Shown: positions 36,246-44,813 of the stretch, piece after piece
Numbering within the stretch: the first letter of the stretch is position 1
Layout of the letters: each line of letters opens with the position of its first letter
From: Candidatus Nitrosopumilus sediminis
GTDB taxonomy: Archaea > Thermoproteota > Nitrososphaeria > Nitrososphaerales > Nitrosopumilaceae
Assembly: GCF_000299395.1 (NCBI RefSeq)
Contig: NC_018656.1
Coordinates: forward strand, 1,426,001 to 1,490,000
Length of the DNA stretch: 64,000 bases
Reading direction: 5' to 3'
The notes under the pieces: generated by a model
Databases searched by the model: none
The model's input: the letters and a program-made list of their open reading frames with translations, nothing else
What the model was told of the DNA's origin: nothing
Position numbers and translations under genes: made by a program

Positions 36246-36902
36246 CTATCCTATGATCGAAAGAGGAAGAATAGAGTGCCTATGTCCTTTCCTTTGAGAA
36301 ATATATTTTGCAGAAAGCATATCTCGTTTTCCTCTTTGATTAAAATTTTTGATTTTCAAACTAGTTCTGCTTTCATCCACAAATTCTAATTCAAACGATG
36401 AACAAAATTTTAGATTCAGCATTTTGACAATTTGTTTCGCAATATCCATATTGCCATTTCCAATTTTTAGAATTTTTCTTTTTGCTCTAAGACCACCTAA
36501 AATTCCTATAATATGAAAAACCAATTCTTCAATAGAAGTGTGGACTGATCTTTCAATTTCTATCCCATAATAAAAAATGGATAACCCCATTCTTTGACCA
36601 GGATCTATTCCTAAAATTAAATTCTCTTCTTCAAAATCAAGATTAAGTTTTTGCATCATTATTCCTCTAATTACAGTTGGATGATATTCAAGAATATCCT
36701 CATGTAGTAAAATTTTCTCACAGTTTACAGGAGATTCTTCTATGGTAGTGAATACTAAATTCCCTGAATAATCATGAATTTCTTCAGGAAGAATTGAATC
36801 AAATGATAGATTGAGAGTTTTTAGAGAAGTTGAAAATCTATAGTATGGTTTACCATAAGTCGTGGCAAGTCCAATACGGGAATTTTGTAAGGGATCTATA
36901 AT
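36246..36902 (-). CDS. RNase H-fold (RuvC/YqgF-like) protein with no standard start codon
   Basis: The second half (ATG at 36659, 137 residues) has L-I-L-G-I-D-P-G-Q-R-M-G, the first strand and catalytic Asp of RNase H-fold resolvase-like proteins, then K-I-G-N-G and E-F-V-D-E-S-R-T-S. The same frame stays open upstream for 81 more codons with a protein-like sequence (S-R-I-G-L-A-T-T-Y-G-K-P-Y-Y), bounded by TAA at 36903-36905, but contains no ATG, GTG or TTG. An ATT (36902) or ATA (36899) start would give about 218 residues. Alternatively the gene starts at 36659 and the upstream part is a remnant. Confidence 0.65.
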   Translation of the reverse strand: MIDPLQNSRIGLATTYGKPYYRFSTSLKTLNLSFDSILPEEIHDYSGNLVFTTIEESPVNCEKILLHEDILEYHPTVIRGIMMQKLNLDFEEENLILGIDPGQRMGLSIFYYGIEIERSVHTSIEELVFHIIGILGGLRAKRKILKIGNGNMDIAKQIVKMLNLKFCSSFELEFVDESRTSLKIKNFNQRGKRDMLSAKYISQRKGHRHSILPLSIIG

Positions 36903-36929
36903 TTACGAAATTAGATATTAGATTTAGGT

Positions 36930-37265
36930 TTATGCCTTCAAAACAGTTGACACCACATGTTTGACTGCTTCATCAAAATGAGCACCAATTTTAGTCTGAA
37001 TTTCAGATAATTTTGCATCACCTTCTTTAGCGATTTTTGCAGATTCGGCAGTTGCCTTTTCTTTTGAGGCATTAATAATCACTTCAGCCTCTTTGGTGGC
37101 CATTTCTCTAGTTTTTTCTAATAAATTATCAATTTCAGATAGACTTTTCACAGTTAGTTGTTTTTTCATATCCCCGACTTTACTGGTCAAGGAATCTAGA
37201 TCATCTTCCAAGGCATTCAAAGATTTGATAATTCCAGTTACCTTGGATTCAGCCATACTACTCAT
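36930..37265 (-). CDS. Coiled-coil protein, archaeal ATPase peripheral-stalk (subunit H) type
   Basis: 111 residues of almost continuous helix with heptads (L-N-A-L-E-D-D-L-D-S-L-T-S-K-V) and an alanine/lysine/glutamate-rich second half (A-T-K-E-A-E-V-I-I-N-A-S-K-E-K-A), as in the H/G subunit that pairs with subunit E in archaeal and V-type ATPases. An internal ATG (residue 4) could be the true start. No other ATPase genes are adjacent, so the assignment rests on sequence style. Confidence 0.6.
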   Translation of the reverse strand: MSSMAESKVTGIIKSLNALEDDLDSLTSKVGDMKKQLTVKSLSEIDNLLEKTREMATKEAEVIINASKEKATAESAKIAKEGDAKLSEIQTKIGAHFDEAVKHVVSTVLKA

Positions 37266-37407
37266 GATATTTCGAATCTAGTAATTCCATTACTTAAATC
37301 ATTCAGTCAGGCGTCAAAATCACCTTCAAAACAACATAATTTGTAACATTGATCGCAAAACAGGATCGAGGATGTGAGTTTACAACCTCTTAATTTTTCA
37401 AAATACT

Positions 37408-37435
37408 TTAGCTAATTTTGTATCAAAATAGCTAA
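37408..37435. promoter_or_regulatory. Interrupted TTAGCT palindrome upstream of the second zinc-knuckle gene
   Basis: TTAGCTAATTTTG, a 3-base loop, then CAAAATAGCTAA form a near-perfect inverted repeat (one base missing). AGCTAATTTT begins 61 bp before the ATG at 37471, exactly as at the 10857 gene, suggesting a common regulator. Confidence 0.4.
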
Positions 37436-37470
37436 CAGAATGTTATGTGTTAAAATCTCCTAGTACTATC

Positions 37471-37593
37471 ATGAAACAAACAATATCATGCGGAATCTGT
37501 AACATTGATTCGGCAATATTGGTGTATGATGAACTACACAAAGGTTTCAGAGGAAAATGCATGTTATGCGGGGAGAATTGGTCAGAATCATGA
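37471..37593 (+). CDS. Zinc-knuckle micro-protein (40 aa), paralogue of the 10857 protein
   Basis: ATG at 37471, TGA at 37593. C-G-I-C at residues 7-10 and C-M-L-C at 30-33 with a G-E-N-W-S-E-S ending match the 41-residue protein at 10857 in spacing and C-terminus. It is followed by the same ATGATG overlap with the next gene. No function is known to me. Confidence 0.65.
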   Translation: MKQTISCGICNIDSAILVYDELHKGFRGKCMLCGENWSES

Positions 37594-37781
37594 TGGCGGA
37601 AATTGTTGTCAAATGCAATGAACGTGGTTTTGATTGTAACTATTCCACAACAGGAGACGTCGACAAAGTGGTCTTGGATTATTGGAATCATATGAAAAAA
37701 GAACATGGAATCGAATATTCTCCTGAAACTTTAGGAGCATACCTGAAAAAGAAATTACCAAGTCAAATTCCAGTAAGATAG
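37590..37781 (+). CDS. DUF1059-like small protein (63 aa)
   Basis: The start is set at the ATG-ATG overlapping the zinc-knuckle stop; a longer frame upstream is out-of-frame readthrough. V-K-C-N-E-R-G-F-D-C-N-Y, then a helix and K-K-E-H-G-I-E-Y-S-P-E match DUF1059, tiny proteins with two cysteines and a conserved histidine. A second copy lies at 56847-57008. The C-terminal K-K-K-L-P tail is basic. Confidence 0.7.
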   Translation: MMAEIVVKCNERGFDCNYSTTGDVDKVVLDYWNHMKKEHGIEYSPETLGAYLKKKLPSQIPVR

Positions 37782-37874
37782 AATTATCTGGAATTTTTTA
37801 TTTTCTAAAATTTAGAATCAAAACATATTATCAAACCATTCATTTTTAGGCACAAAATAAGATAATTTTGAATA

Positions 37875-38216
37875 TTATCCAGTGGTTAAAAGCAAGATTG
37901 CTCTAGCAAGATCTCCTTCTGCTTCTTCTAAAGCACTTTTTGCCTTCTCTTCATCAACACCTGCTTGTTGACTAACAAGTTGAATGTCCTCTTCAGAGAA
38001 AATTGGAACCTCTAATTCTCTTTCTTCATAACTGTCTGCAGTAACTGTAAAAATAGAATTATCTTTTGCCTTCATTTCAGTGACAGAGGGTTTTGAAATA
38101 ATAATTTCTTTTTTATCAGTTTTAATTATAACTTCTTGAACATTTGACAATTCATTCATATCCAAACCCATCTTATCCATCATTCTTCGCATTTCGCGAT
38201 TACCTCCTCGCATCAT
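37875..38216 (-). CDS. nac: Nascent polypeptide-associated complex protein
   Basis: 113 residues, archaeal alpha-NAC. The basic N-terminus (M-R-G-G-N-R-E-M-R-R-M-M) binds the ribosome; the NAC beta domain spans about 25-75 (V-Q-E-V-I-I-K-T, F-T-V-T-A-D-S-Y); a UBA domain closes the protein (I-Q-L-V-S-Q-Q-A-G-V-D-E-E-K-A). It chaperones nascent chains. It overlaps the upstream PUA-domain gene by 4 bp, an arrangement common in archaea. Confidence 0.92.
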   Translation of the reverse strand: MMRGGNREMRRMMDKMGLDMNELSNVQEVIIKTDKKEIIISKPSVTEMKAKDNSIFTVTADSYEERELEVPIFSEEDIQLVSQQAGVDEEKAKSALEEAEGDLARAILLLTTG

Positions 38217-38686
38217 GATCTTATTTCCCCATTACGACTTTTTAAACTATCTCTGATCTTTATGGCCACTCCTCTATCAAAATCAGAAATCATATCAGAT
38301 GACAATATTGCCCTTCCAACTGCAATTACTTGTTTTTTAAATAAAACTGGAGTATCTGCAGAAATACGAACATTTTTTCCACATGATACTACATGCTTAC
38401 AAAATACTGATCTGCCTTGTTCTACATAAGGCGCAGCATCTGCATTTACTTCAACACAATTTTCTTTGAATTTTTTATTTTTTAATAACATCTGAGCAAA
38501 ATGAGTGCTAATAGCTAGACTCCCATCAATTCTCAAAGTACAAAGTAATTTTCCCTTGTGAGACACTGTTCTTATTCTACCTGTTTTTCGTGAAAAGGTC
38601 ATTTCAATATCTTTAGGTAAGAATTTTGATACACCATTTCCGAATAATGCATCAAGTGAATATTGAAGTTTTAACATATGGTTCAT
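38213..38686 (-). CDS. PUA-domain RNA-binding protein
   Basis: 157 residues. The C-terminal half (about 75-150) is a PUA domain: V-N-A-D-A-A-P-Y-V-E-Q-G-R-S-V-F and A-V-G-R-A-I-L-S-S-D-M. The N-terminal half resembles the pre-PUA part of archaeal tRNA-guanine transglycosylase-type proteins. It probably acts in RNA modification or ribosome work, in keeping with coupling to nac. An alternative start is the second Met (residue 4). Confidence 0.8.
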   Translation of the reverse strand: MNHMLKLQYSLDALFGNGVSKFLPKDIEMTFSRKTGRIRTVSHKGKLLCTLRIDGSLAISTHFAQMLLKNKKFKENCVEVNADAAPYVEQGRSVFCKHVVSCGKNVRISADTPVLFKKQVIAVGRAILSSDMISDFDRGVAIKIRDSLKSRNGEIRS

Positions 38687-38778
38687 AATTCATAACAAAA
38701 TCTTTTCTAAATATTAGTTCAATGTTGGTCTATATTATATCGATTAAACTATATAGAATAGGATTTTTCCTTTAGATT

Positions 38779-39825
38779 ATGGAAGAAGGGGAAGAGACCA
38801 GAAAGATTCAGTTTACTGGAAAGTCATCATACATAGTTTCGCTACCAAAACAATGGATAATGGAATTAGGTCTCAAACAAGGAGATCAAATCAGAATGGT
38901 TCGAAAAGGTTCGTCAACCCTAGAGCTTTACCCACCAAAATTTGAATCCAGAACTCAGAAAAAAGAAGATGCAGTAATTGAAATTGATGGAGAGGAGGAA
39001 GCATCTTCAATTGTTAGAAAATTAATTTCATTGTACTTTTTAGGATTCAAAACAATTAATGTAAAACCAAAAAATGGGAGATTAAGTGCTCACCAACGAA
39101 ATACAGTAAAAGAAGCTGTAAAACGAATGTTGATGGGTTCTGAAATAATTGCAGATTCTAGCGGTGGAATTACAGTACAAGTTCTTGTTAATTTATTAGA
39201 ATTATCAGTAGATGGGGCTTTCAAACGAATGATTCATTTAGCAAAATCGATGTCAAGTGATGCAATTTTAGCTGTAAAAGAGAACAATCTGGAATTGGCC
39301 CAAGAAGTTATCAATACAGATGATGAAGTAGATAGATTTGGATTTTATATTATTCGACAATTAAAGATTGCAATTCAAAATGAGCATATGTTAAAAGAGA
39401 TGGGTTTTAGAAATGCTAGAAATTGTTTAGGGTATAGACTAGTTGTAAAAAACATAGAGAGAACAGGAGATCATGCAGCATTTATTGCTAAAGATCTAAT
39501 TGAATTTAAAAAACCCGTGAAAAAAGAGATTTTGCAAAGATTGCAAGAAATGAATGAATTTTGCTTGTCTGTATTAGATGACGCGTGTCTTGCGTTATTC
39601 AAAGAAGATTATAATCAGGCTGAAAATACCATTACAAAAACTAGTGAAATTACAAAATTTGAGAAAAAAGTAAGAGATGCTTCAAAAGCATTAAAAGATG
39701 ATGAAGAGATTTACAGGATAAGAAGAATGACGGAAAATATTCGAAGAATTTCTGAGTATGCTAGCGATATAGCTGAGATAGTATTGAATATGAATATAGA
39801 AAAAGCATTAAAAAAATCTAATTGA
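38779..39825 (+). CDS. AbrB/PhoU-domain phosphate-type regulator
   Basis: 348 residues. An N-terminal SpoVT/AbrB swapped-hairpin DNA-binding domain (about 8-55; S-Y-I-V-S-L-P-K-Q-W and G-D-Q-I-R-M-V) is followed by two PhoU-like helical repeats (about 120-335; R-M-I-H-L-A-K-S-M, E-R-T-G-D-H-A-A-F-I-A with the metal-binding pattern). Such fusions are the archaeal counterpart of PhoU, linked to phosphate transport. No pst genes are adjacent. Confidence 0.88.
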   Translation: MEEGEETRKIQFTGKSSYIVSLPKQWIMELGLKQGDQIRMVRKGSSTLELYPPKFESRTQKKEDAVIEIDGEEEASSIVRKLISLYFLGFKTINVKPKNGRLSAHQRNTVKEAVKRMLMGSEIIADSSGGITVQVLVNLLELSVDGAFKRMIHLAKSMSSDAILAVKENNLELAQEVINTDDEVDRFGFYIIRQLKIAIQNEHMLKEMGFRNARNCLGYRLVVKNIERTGDHAAFIAKDLIEFKKPVKKEILQRLQEMNEFCLSVLDDACLALFKEDYNQAENTITKTSEITKFEKKVRDASKALKDDEEIYRIRRMTENIRRISEYASDIAEIVLNMNIEKALKKSN

Positions 39826-39880
39826 TGTCCAATAATGTCCAATACAATTATCTTAGATTCAATCAAAAAAATGAATTAGA

Positions 39881-41002
39881 ATGAATTCTGCAATTTTAAT
39901 TACTTATGATCAGGAAGACTCGATTAACGAGGCAAAGGGCTTGTGTGATGCAGCAGGGTATGAAGTAGTTCATATTATTAGACAAAATTATCTTCAGAAA
40001 CCAAAGTATGGAATTAGTGGAGGAGTAGTAGAACAACTAGAAGAAATATCAGAAAAGTTAAGACCAGACGTTATCATATATGATGAGATTTTAAAACCAA
40101 GTCAAAACTATAATCTTGCCACAGTATTACATAGAGAGGTATTAGATAGAGAGGCATTAATTCTTGAGATTTTTGAAAGTAGGGCCTCAAGTGCAGAATC
40201 AAAATTACAAGTCAAATTAGCACAGTTGAGATATGAAATGGCAAGAGCTAAAGAGAAAGTTAGACTTGCAAATATGGGAGAACAGCCTGGATTTATGGGA
40301 ATAGGAAAATTCGAGGTTGATGTGTATTATAATGATATCAAACATAGAATGCAAACAATTAGATCAAAGCTTGAAAAAGCTGGAAAACAAAGAGAGCTTC
40401 ATAGGCAGGGGAGAAAAAGAATGGGATTCAAGACTATTTCACTTGCAGGGTATACATCTGCAGGAAAAACAACATTGTTTAACAAAACTACAGGTGAAAC
40501 AAGAAGTCAAAGCAAAGAACTTTTCACGACTCTTACGACAACTACACGAAGATTGATGATAGACCAAGAGGCATTTCTAATTGCAGATACTGTTGGTTTT
40601 ATCAGTAAATTACCAGCTTACATGATTGATGCATTCAAATCAACACTAGAAGAATTGATACATACGGATGTAATTATTTTAGTAATTGATATTAGTGATT
40701 CAATTTCTGAATTGAAAAAGAAATTTTCTAGCTGCATGAGAACTTTAAGTGAGTTAGGAGTAGAACAAGACAAGGTAGTTTATGCTCTAAATAAATCAGA
40801 TTTATTGAAAAATGAAGAAATAGAACGAAAAATTGAATTTCTTAATTTAAGAGAAAATAAAAAAGTGATTTCAGTTTCTGCAAAAACTGGAAAAAATATT
40901 CCACAATTAAAAGAGTTAATCAAAGAAATCATACAAAGCCAAAGTTATCACAAACCAAAAAACAATACGTTAGAAGGGGAAGAAAAAACATTTGGTAATT
41001 GA
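39881..41002 (+). CDS. hflX: HflX-type ribosome-associated GTPase
   Basis: 373 residues. The N-terminal HflX domain has a glycine-rich [10 protein letters not shown] linker and a coiled coil; the G domain begins at about 186 with G-Y-T-S-A-G-K-T-T (P-loop), F-T-T-L-T-T-T-T (switch I), D-T-V-G-F-I (G3), N-K-S-D (G4) and S-A-K-T-G (G5). HflX splits or rescues ribosomes. It overlaps the downstream trm56 by 11 bp. Confidence 0.92.
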   Translation: MNSAILITYDQEDSINEAKGLCDAAGYEVVHIIRQNYLQKPKYGISGGVVEQLEEISEKLRPDVIIYDEILKPSQNYNLATVLHREVLDREALILEIFESRASSAESKLQVKLAQLRYEMARAKEKVRLANMGEQPGFMGIGKFEVDVYYNDIKHRMQTIRSKLEKAGKQRELHRQGRKRMGFKTISLAGYTSAGKTTLFNKTTGETRSQSKELFTTLTTTTRRLMIDQEAFLIADTVGFISKLPAYMIDAFKSTLEELIHTDVIILVIDISDSISELKKKFSSCMRTLSELGVEQDKVVYALNKSDLLKNEEIERKIEFLNLRENKKVISVSAKTGKNIPQLKELIKEIIQSQSYHKPKNNTLEGEEKTFGN

Positions 41003-41525
41003 AGTAGTCAGAATTGGGCAACGCCTAGTAAGAGATGACAGAGTAACAACTCATGTTGCACTTGTTTCAAGAGGGTTTGGCGCAGAAAAAATTTACATGA
41101 CTGAGGTCAACCCAGAAATCAAAGACACTATTGAGAAAATTAACAATACATGGGGAGGGGATTTTAAGATTGAATTCATTGAAAAATGGAAAAGTATTGT
41201 TAAAAAGAAAAAAGATGAAGGATTCAAAGTCATTCATCTTTCAATGTATGGTGAAAATATCAATAATGCTCAAAAGAAAATTCGAGATGAAAAAAATTTG
41301 CTGATTGTAGTCGGTGCAGAAAAAGTTCCCAGAGAGATTTATGAATTGGCAGATTATAACGTTGGAGTAGGTAGTCAACCTCATTCAGAGATTAGTGCTT
41401 TAGCAATTCTATTAGATCGTATCCAAGAAGGTAAACAATTTGAAAAGGAGTTTCCAAATGCAAAAAGAAAGATCATACCTACCAAAAATGGCAAAAACGT
41501 GCAGATAAAAGAAACAAGGGATTAA
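40992..41525 (+). CDS. trm56: tRNA (cytidine(56)-2'-O)-methyltransferase
   Basis: 177 residues with a TTG start at 40992 inside the end of hflX. SPOUT-fold Trm56: [21 protein letters not shown] at the N-terminus, V-V-G-A-E-K-V-P and [17 protein letters not shown] form the knotted SAM site. It methylates C56 in the T-loop of archaeal tRNAs. Followed by tfe after 26 bp. Confidence 0.9.
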   Translation: MVIEVVRIGQRLVRDDRVTTHVALVSRGFGAEKIYMTEVNPEIKDTIEKINNTWGGDFKIEFIEKWKSIVKKKKDEGFKVIHLSMYGENINNAQKKIRDEKNLLIVVGAEKVPREIYELADYNVGVGSQPHSEISALAILLDRIQEGKQFEKEFPNAKRKIIPTKNGKNVQIKETRD

Positions 41526-41551
41526 TAGTAGAAAATCAGGAGTCATTAGAG

Positions 41552-42067
41552 TTGGTAGACAAATACGAAGATCCTTTTGTAAGAATTGCTTCAATGATTG
41601 GGGGAGACGAATACCTCAAAGTAGCAAGATCCCTTCTAAAAGCTGAAGATGCTACTGATGAAGAAATTGCTAGTTCTACAGGTCTTAGAATCAACATGGT
41701 ACGAAAAGTATTGTATGATCTATTTGGAAAATCCCTCATCACAGGAATTAGAGTCAAAGATGAACGAAAAGGATGGTTTGTCTATAGATGGAGGACTAGG
41801 AGAGAAGAAGTCGAACATTTTATTGAAAATCAAAAGAAGAAGATTGAGGAAAGATTACAACAAAGATTAGATTATGAAAACGCTTCAGATTTCTATCATT
41901 GTGGTAATGAAGATTGTCCTAGGGTGACATTTGAAAATGCTCTTGATGGAATGTTCAAATGCCCATCATGTCAAAATGTTTTGAACCTAAAAAAGAATGA
42001 TAAATCTAAAAAAGCATATCAGAAAAAAATTGATGAAATCAAAAAAGACATGCAACAAACTTTTTGA
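41552..42067 (+). CDS. tfe: Transcription initiation factor E, alpha subunit
   Basis: 171 residues with a TTG start at 41552. An extended winged helix (1-85; A-T-D-E-E-I-A-S-S-T-G-L-R and R-K-V-L-Y-D-L-F) and a C-terminal zinc ribbon (Y-H-C-G-N-E-D-C-P and F-K-C-P-S-C). TFE helps open promoters with TBP and TFB and contacts RNA polymerase. It ends the hflX-trm56-tfe unit. Confidence 0.93.
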   Translation: MVDKYEDPFVRIASMIGGDEYLKVARSLLKAEDATDEEIASSTGLRINMVRKVLYDLFGKSLITGIRVKDERKGWFVYRWRTRREEVEHFIENQKKKIEERLQQRLDYENASDFYHCGNEDCPRVTFENALDGMFKCPSCQNVLNLKKNDKSKKAYQKKIDEIKKDMQQTF

Positions 42068-42127
42068 TCAGTTTTTAAAATAATATTAAATAGAAAATTA
42101 TGTTACTAGATTAAATAGGAGAAAATC

Positions 42128-43531
42128 TTGGAAAAATCCTTGAGTCAAATATCGACAGTAAATCCATCTACAGGAGAAGAAATCAAAAAATATTCAGCTA
42201 TGGATAAAAATCAGGTCTCGGATTTAGTAGGAAAAGCAAAAAGAGCATATCCAGAATGGAAAAAAGATTATGAAAAACGTAGAAGTTACATTTACAATTT
42301 AGTAGAACATCTAAAGAAGAATAAAACAGAACTTGCAACAGTGGCTACATCTGAAATGGGTAAACCACTCAAAGAATCAATCGGAGAGGTTGAGAAATGT
42401 GCTTGGGCTTTGGAATTTTATGCAGATCATGGCGATAGTTTTCTTTCTGATGAAGTATTAAACACAGATGCAAGAAAGAGTTTTCTAACTTTTGAACCAC
42501 TTGGTGTAATAGGCTCAATTATGCCATGGAATTTTCCTTACTGGCAAGCATTAAGATTTGCAGCTCCTTGTTTAATGGCAGGAAATGTAATTGTCATGAA
42601 ACCATCGAGAGTAACAATGCAGTCAGGAATTGAGATTGAAAAGGCATTTGCTGAATCTGGAATGCCTGATGGAATTTTTCAAACAGTGGTTGGAAGTGTA
42701 GAATCTGCAAATCATCTTATAGATTCAGATGTTAATGCTGTAACCTTTACTGGTAGTACTAATGCAGGTGCAAAAGTAGGTGAAAGAGCTGCAAAGAATT
42801 TGAAAAAATGTGTATTAGAATTAGGTGGAAGTGATCCTTTCATAGTATTGGATGATGCAATAATTGAAAAAGCTGCTGAAGGTGCTGTAAAAGGAAGATT
42901 CATCAACTGCGGTCAAAGTTGTGTTGCATCAAAAAGATTTTTTGTAGGAAAAAATATTGCAGAAGAATTCACTGAATTATTCATTAAAAAAGCATCTCAG
43001 CTCAAAGTAGGAAACCCTATGTCGATTGAAACCGATATAGGACCATTATCAAGTAAAGACGGTTTAGAAACAATTTCAGGAATAGTTGAAGATGCAAAAG
43101 AAAAAGGTGCTGAAATTCTTTTAGGAGGTTCTGAAATAGAAGGAAAAGGGTTCTTCTACAAACCAACAATTCTTAGAAATGTTAAATCAAACATGAGAAT
43201 AGCTCATGAAGAAACTTTTGGACCCGTAGCTCCAATCACAATTGTTGAAAATGAAAGTGAGGCAGTAAAATTAGCAAATGAAAGTGAATTTGGTCTGGGT
43301 GCAAGCATTTGGACAAAAGATCTTGCTAAAGCAGATAAAATGTCAAGACGGATAGAGTCTGGAATTGTGAGTGTAAATAATGTGGTAATTTCAGATCCAA
43401 GAATTCCATTTGGAGGAATTAAGCATAGTGGGTTTGGAAGAGAATTATCCCGATATGGTATGTTGGAATTTGTAAATTTGAAATCAGTTAGATTTTATGA
43501 CAATTTGACACATCATCACTATGTAGAATAA
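42128..43531 (+). CDS. Succinate-semialdehyde-type aldehyde dehydrogenase
   Basis: 467 residues with a TTG start at 42128 preceded by AGGAG. P-W-N-F-P-Y-W-Q, F-T-G-S-T-N-A-G (NAD loop), E-L-G-G-S-D-P with the general-base Glu, and the catalytic Cys in N-C-G-Q-S-C define the family. It resembles succinate semialdehyde dehydrogenases. In ammonia-oxidising archaea a gene of this type is discussed for semialdehyde steps of the 3-hydroxypropionate/4-hydroxybutyrate carbon-fixation cycle. The preferred substrate is not certain. Confidence 0.88.
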   Translation: MEKSLSQISTVNPSTGEEIKKYSAMDKNQVSDLVGKAKRAYPEWKKDYEKRRSYIYNLVEHLKKNKTELATVATSEMGKPLKESIGEVEKCAWALEFYADHGDSFLSDEVLNTDARKSFLTFEPLGVIGSIMPWNFPYWQALRFAAPCLMAGNVIVMKPSRVTMQSGIEIEKAFAESGMPDGIFQTVVGSVESANHLIDSDVNAVTFTGSTNAGAKVGERAAKNLKKCVLELGGSDPFIVLDDAIIEKAAEGAVKGRFINCGQSCVASKRFFVGKNIAEEFTELFIKKASQLKVGNPMSIETDIGPLSSKDGLETISGIVEDAKEKGAEILLGGSEIEGKGFFYKPTILRNVKSNMRIAHEETFGPVAPITIVENESEAVKLANESEFGLGASIWTKDLAKADKMSRRIESGIVSVNNVVISDPRIPFGGIKHSGFGRELSRYGMLEFVNLKSVRFYDNLTHHHYVE

Positions 43532-43551
43532 ATTATTTGGATTAACAGATA

Positions 43552-43848
43552 TTATTCCTCTGAATCATCATCAAATTCTTCATCATCTAAATCATCTTCA
43601 TCATCACACTCTTCTAGTTCAACATATGTTGGATTGCCATCATCTCCAAAGAAAATCTCAACACAAATATCAGTAGCCAGAGTAGGAACTAAAATTTCGA
43701 TCAATTCCTTAGAAAAATTACCTAATTTTCCTGGATCAGACGAATATCGATATGTTGTTAAATCATCTTCATGGTAAAAATCAATTTCAATGTCTCCGTT
43801 AACAAATTTTCTTACTGCTGTAACTTGACCAAATATGCTGTGTGACAA
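43552..43848 (-). CDS. Hypothetical protein with strongly acidic tail (98 aa)
   Basis: TTG start at 43848, 2 bp after the stop of the hemerythrin-like gene. A small beta-rich domain (about 1-75, G-D-I-E-I-D-F-Y-H-E-D-D) ends in an almost pure D/E tail of about 20 residues. No family is recognised. Probably co-transcribed with the hemerythrin-like gene. Confidence 0.6.
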   Translation of the reverse strand: MSHSIFGQVTAVRKFVNGDIEIDFYHEDDLTTYRYSSDPGKLGNFSKELIEILVPTLATDICVEIFFGDDGNPTYVELEECDDEDDLDDEEFDDDSEE

Positions 43849-43850
43849 AA

Positions 43851-44408
43851 TTAACTTCCTTGTTCTGAAACATCTTTTGCAAGATTTTCGGCTAATTTTT
43901 CATAATGTTCTCTAGTTTTACCAATCTCATCAAGTTTAGATTTTTCAATTTCAGTTAGTTCTTTGTCAACTTTTTCTGAAACGTATTGCAATCTTGCTTC
44001 TGCCATCATGAATAATTTGTTATTTTCTTTCCACAAATGTTCTGTTATATGTTCAACATATTGTTGCATATCACTAATCAGTTTTGTTGAATCACCTGAT
44101 GATAGATATTCTTTTGCTGATGCTTCCATTTCGGTACCAATTTCTCTTGAACGCTGATGATCAATTAGCATCATTGCAATAGGTCCCATGTTTGAAGGCA
44201 AACCAGCTTTTTCTAAAGCTGGAAATAATGATTTTTCTTCTTTACTGTGATGACAAACATCTGTAAAGTTTTTTGAAAAATCTATAACCGGCAATAGGAT
44301 GAATTCGGGGAGTTGTTTACCATCATTTAATAATTGAATGGTAGATTCCATGGCTTTGATTACTTTTTCTATTAATTCATGATCGCGTCGTAATGATGCA
44401 GTAGACAT
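43851..44408 (-). CDS. Hemerythrin HHE-domain protein
   Basis: 185 residues. R-R-D-H-E-L-I (first His, near 10), V-C-H-H-S-K-E-E-K-S-L-F-P (H-x-x-x-E pair), D-H-Q-R-S-R-E and Y-V-E-H-I-T-E-H-L-W-K-E-N are the iron ligands in the right order for a four-helix HHE fold. It may bind oxygen or nitric oxide or sense them. The C-terminus continues as a long charged helix. Confidence 0.85.
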   Translation of the reverse strand: MSTASLRRDHELIEKVIKAMESTIQLLNDGKQLPEFILLPVIDFSKNFTDVCHHSKEEKSLFPALEKAGLPSNMGPIAMMLIDHQRSREIGTEMEASAKEYLSSGDSTKLISDMQQYVEHITEHLWKENNKLFMMAEARLQYVSEKVDKELTEIEKSKLDEIGKTREHYEKLAENLAKDVSEQGS

Positions 44409-44451
44409 GTAAATTTTAAATTAAATCCAATATCTATACCTTATTCATTTT

Positions 44452-44499
44452 AAAAAAAAATATTAAAAGATAGAAATTTGTTAACGAAATATCGTTAAC
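44452..44499 (-). terminator. Hairpin plus T-run terminator
   Basis: GTTAACGA-AATA-TCGTTAAC (44480-44499) is a perfect 8-bp stem just after the stop of the lysine/alanine-rich gene, and a run of nine T on the minus strand follows at 44452-44460. It is a classic terminator, though the arms could also bind a regulator of the hemerythrin-like gene 72 bp downstream. Confidence 0.6.
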
Positions 44500-44507
44500 A
44501 TTTGGGT

Positions 44508-44777
44508 TTAACGATTAGAAAGGCTTTTTGATTTTACAAATGCCCAAATCTTTTTAGTCATTTCACTTGGTGCAATTGGTTTCTTACCAAATACTTGTTC
44601 TACAGTTTCAGATCGTCCTGCAAAACTGATTGCATATCCACCAAATGCCGGTTTTTTAGCTTTTGATTTAGTTGCTTTCTTTTTTGGTGCAGCTTTTCTT
44701 TTTGGTGCTGCCTTCTTTTTTGGTGCAGCTTTCTTTGTAGCTTTTCTTTTTGTTGTGGTTTTCTTTTTTACTGCCAA
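44508..44777 (-). CDS. Lysine/alanine-rich tailed protein (89 aa), SWIB-like C-terminus
   Basis: TTG start at 44777. Residues 1-43 are repeats of A-P-K-K-K-A/A-P-K-R-K-A, like histone H1 tails. Residues 44-89 form a compact domain (I-A-P-S-E-M-T-K-K-I-W-A-F-V-K) that recalls half of a SWIB/MDM2 domain. It is probably a DNA-binding chromatin protein; the role is inferred from composition. Confidence 0.65.
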   Translation of the reverse strand: MAVKKKTTTKRKATKKAAPKKKAAPKRKAAPKKKATKSKAKKPAFGGYAISFAGRSETVEQVFGKKPIAPSEMTKKIWAFVKSKSLSNR

Positions 44778-44813
44778 TTTCTTGTAATTTTATTTCAAAT
44801 TAACTATAATAAC

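Noticed and set aside
44480-44499. GTTAACGA...TCGTTAAC as another copy of the 54-61 kb palindrome
   Set aside because: The arms differ (TTAACGA, 4-base centre), no TATA box lies at 7 bp, and a T9 run follows, which fits a terminator better.
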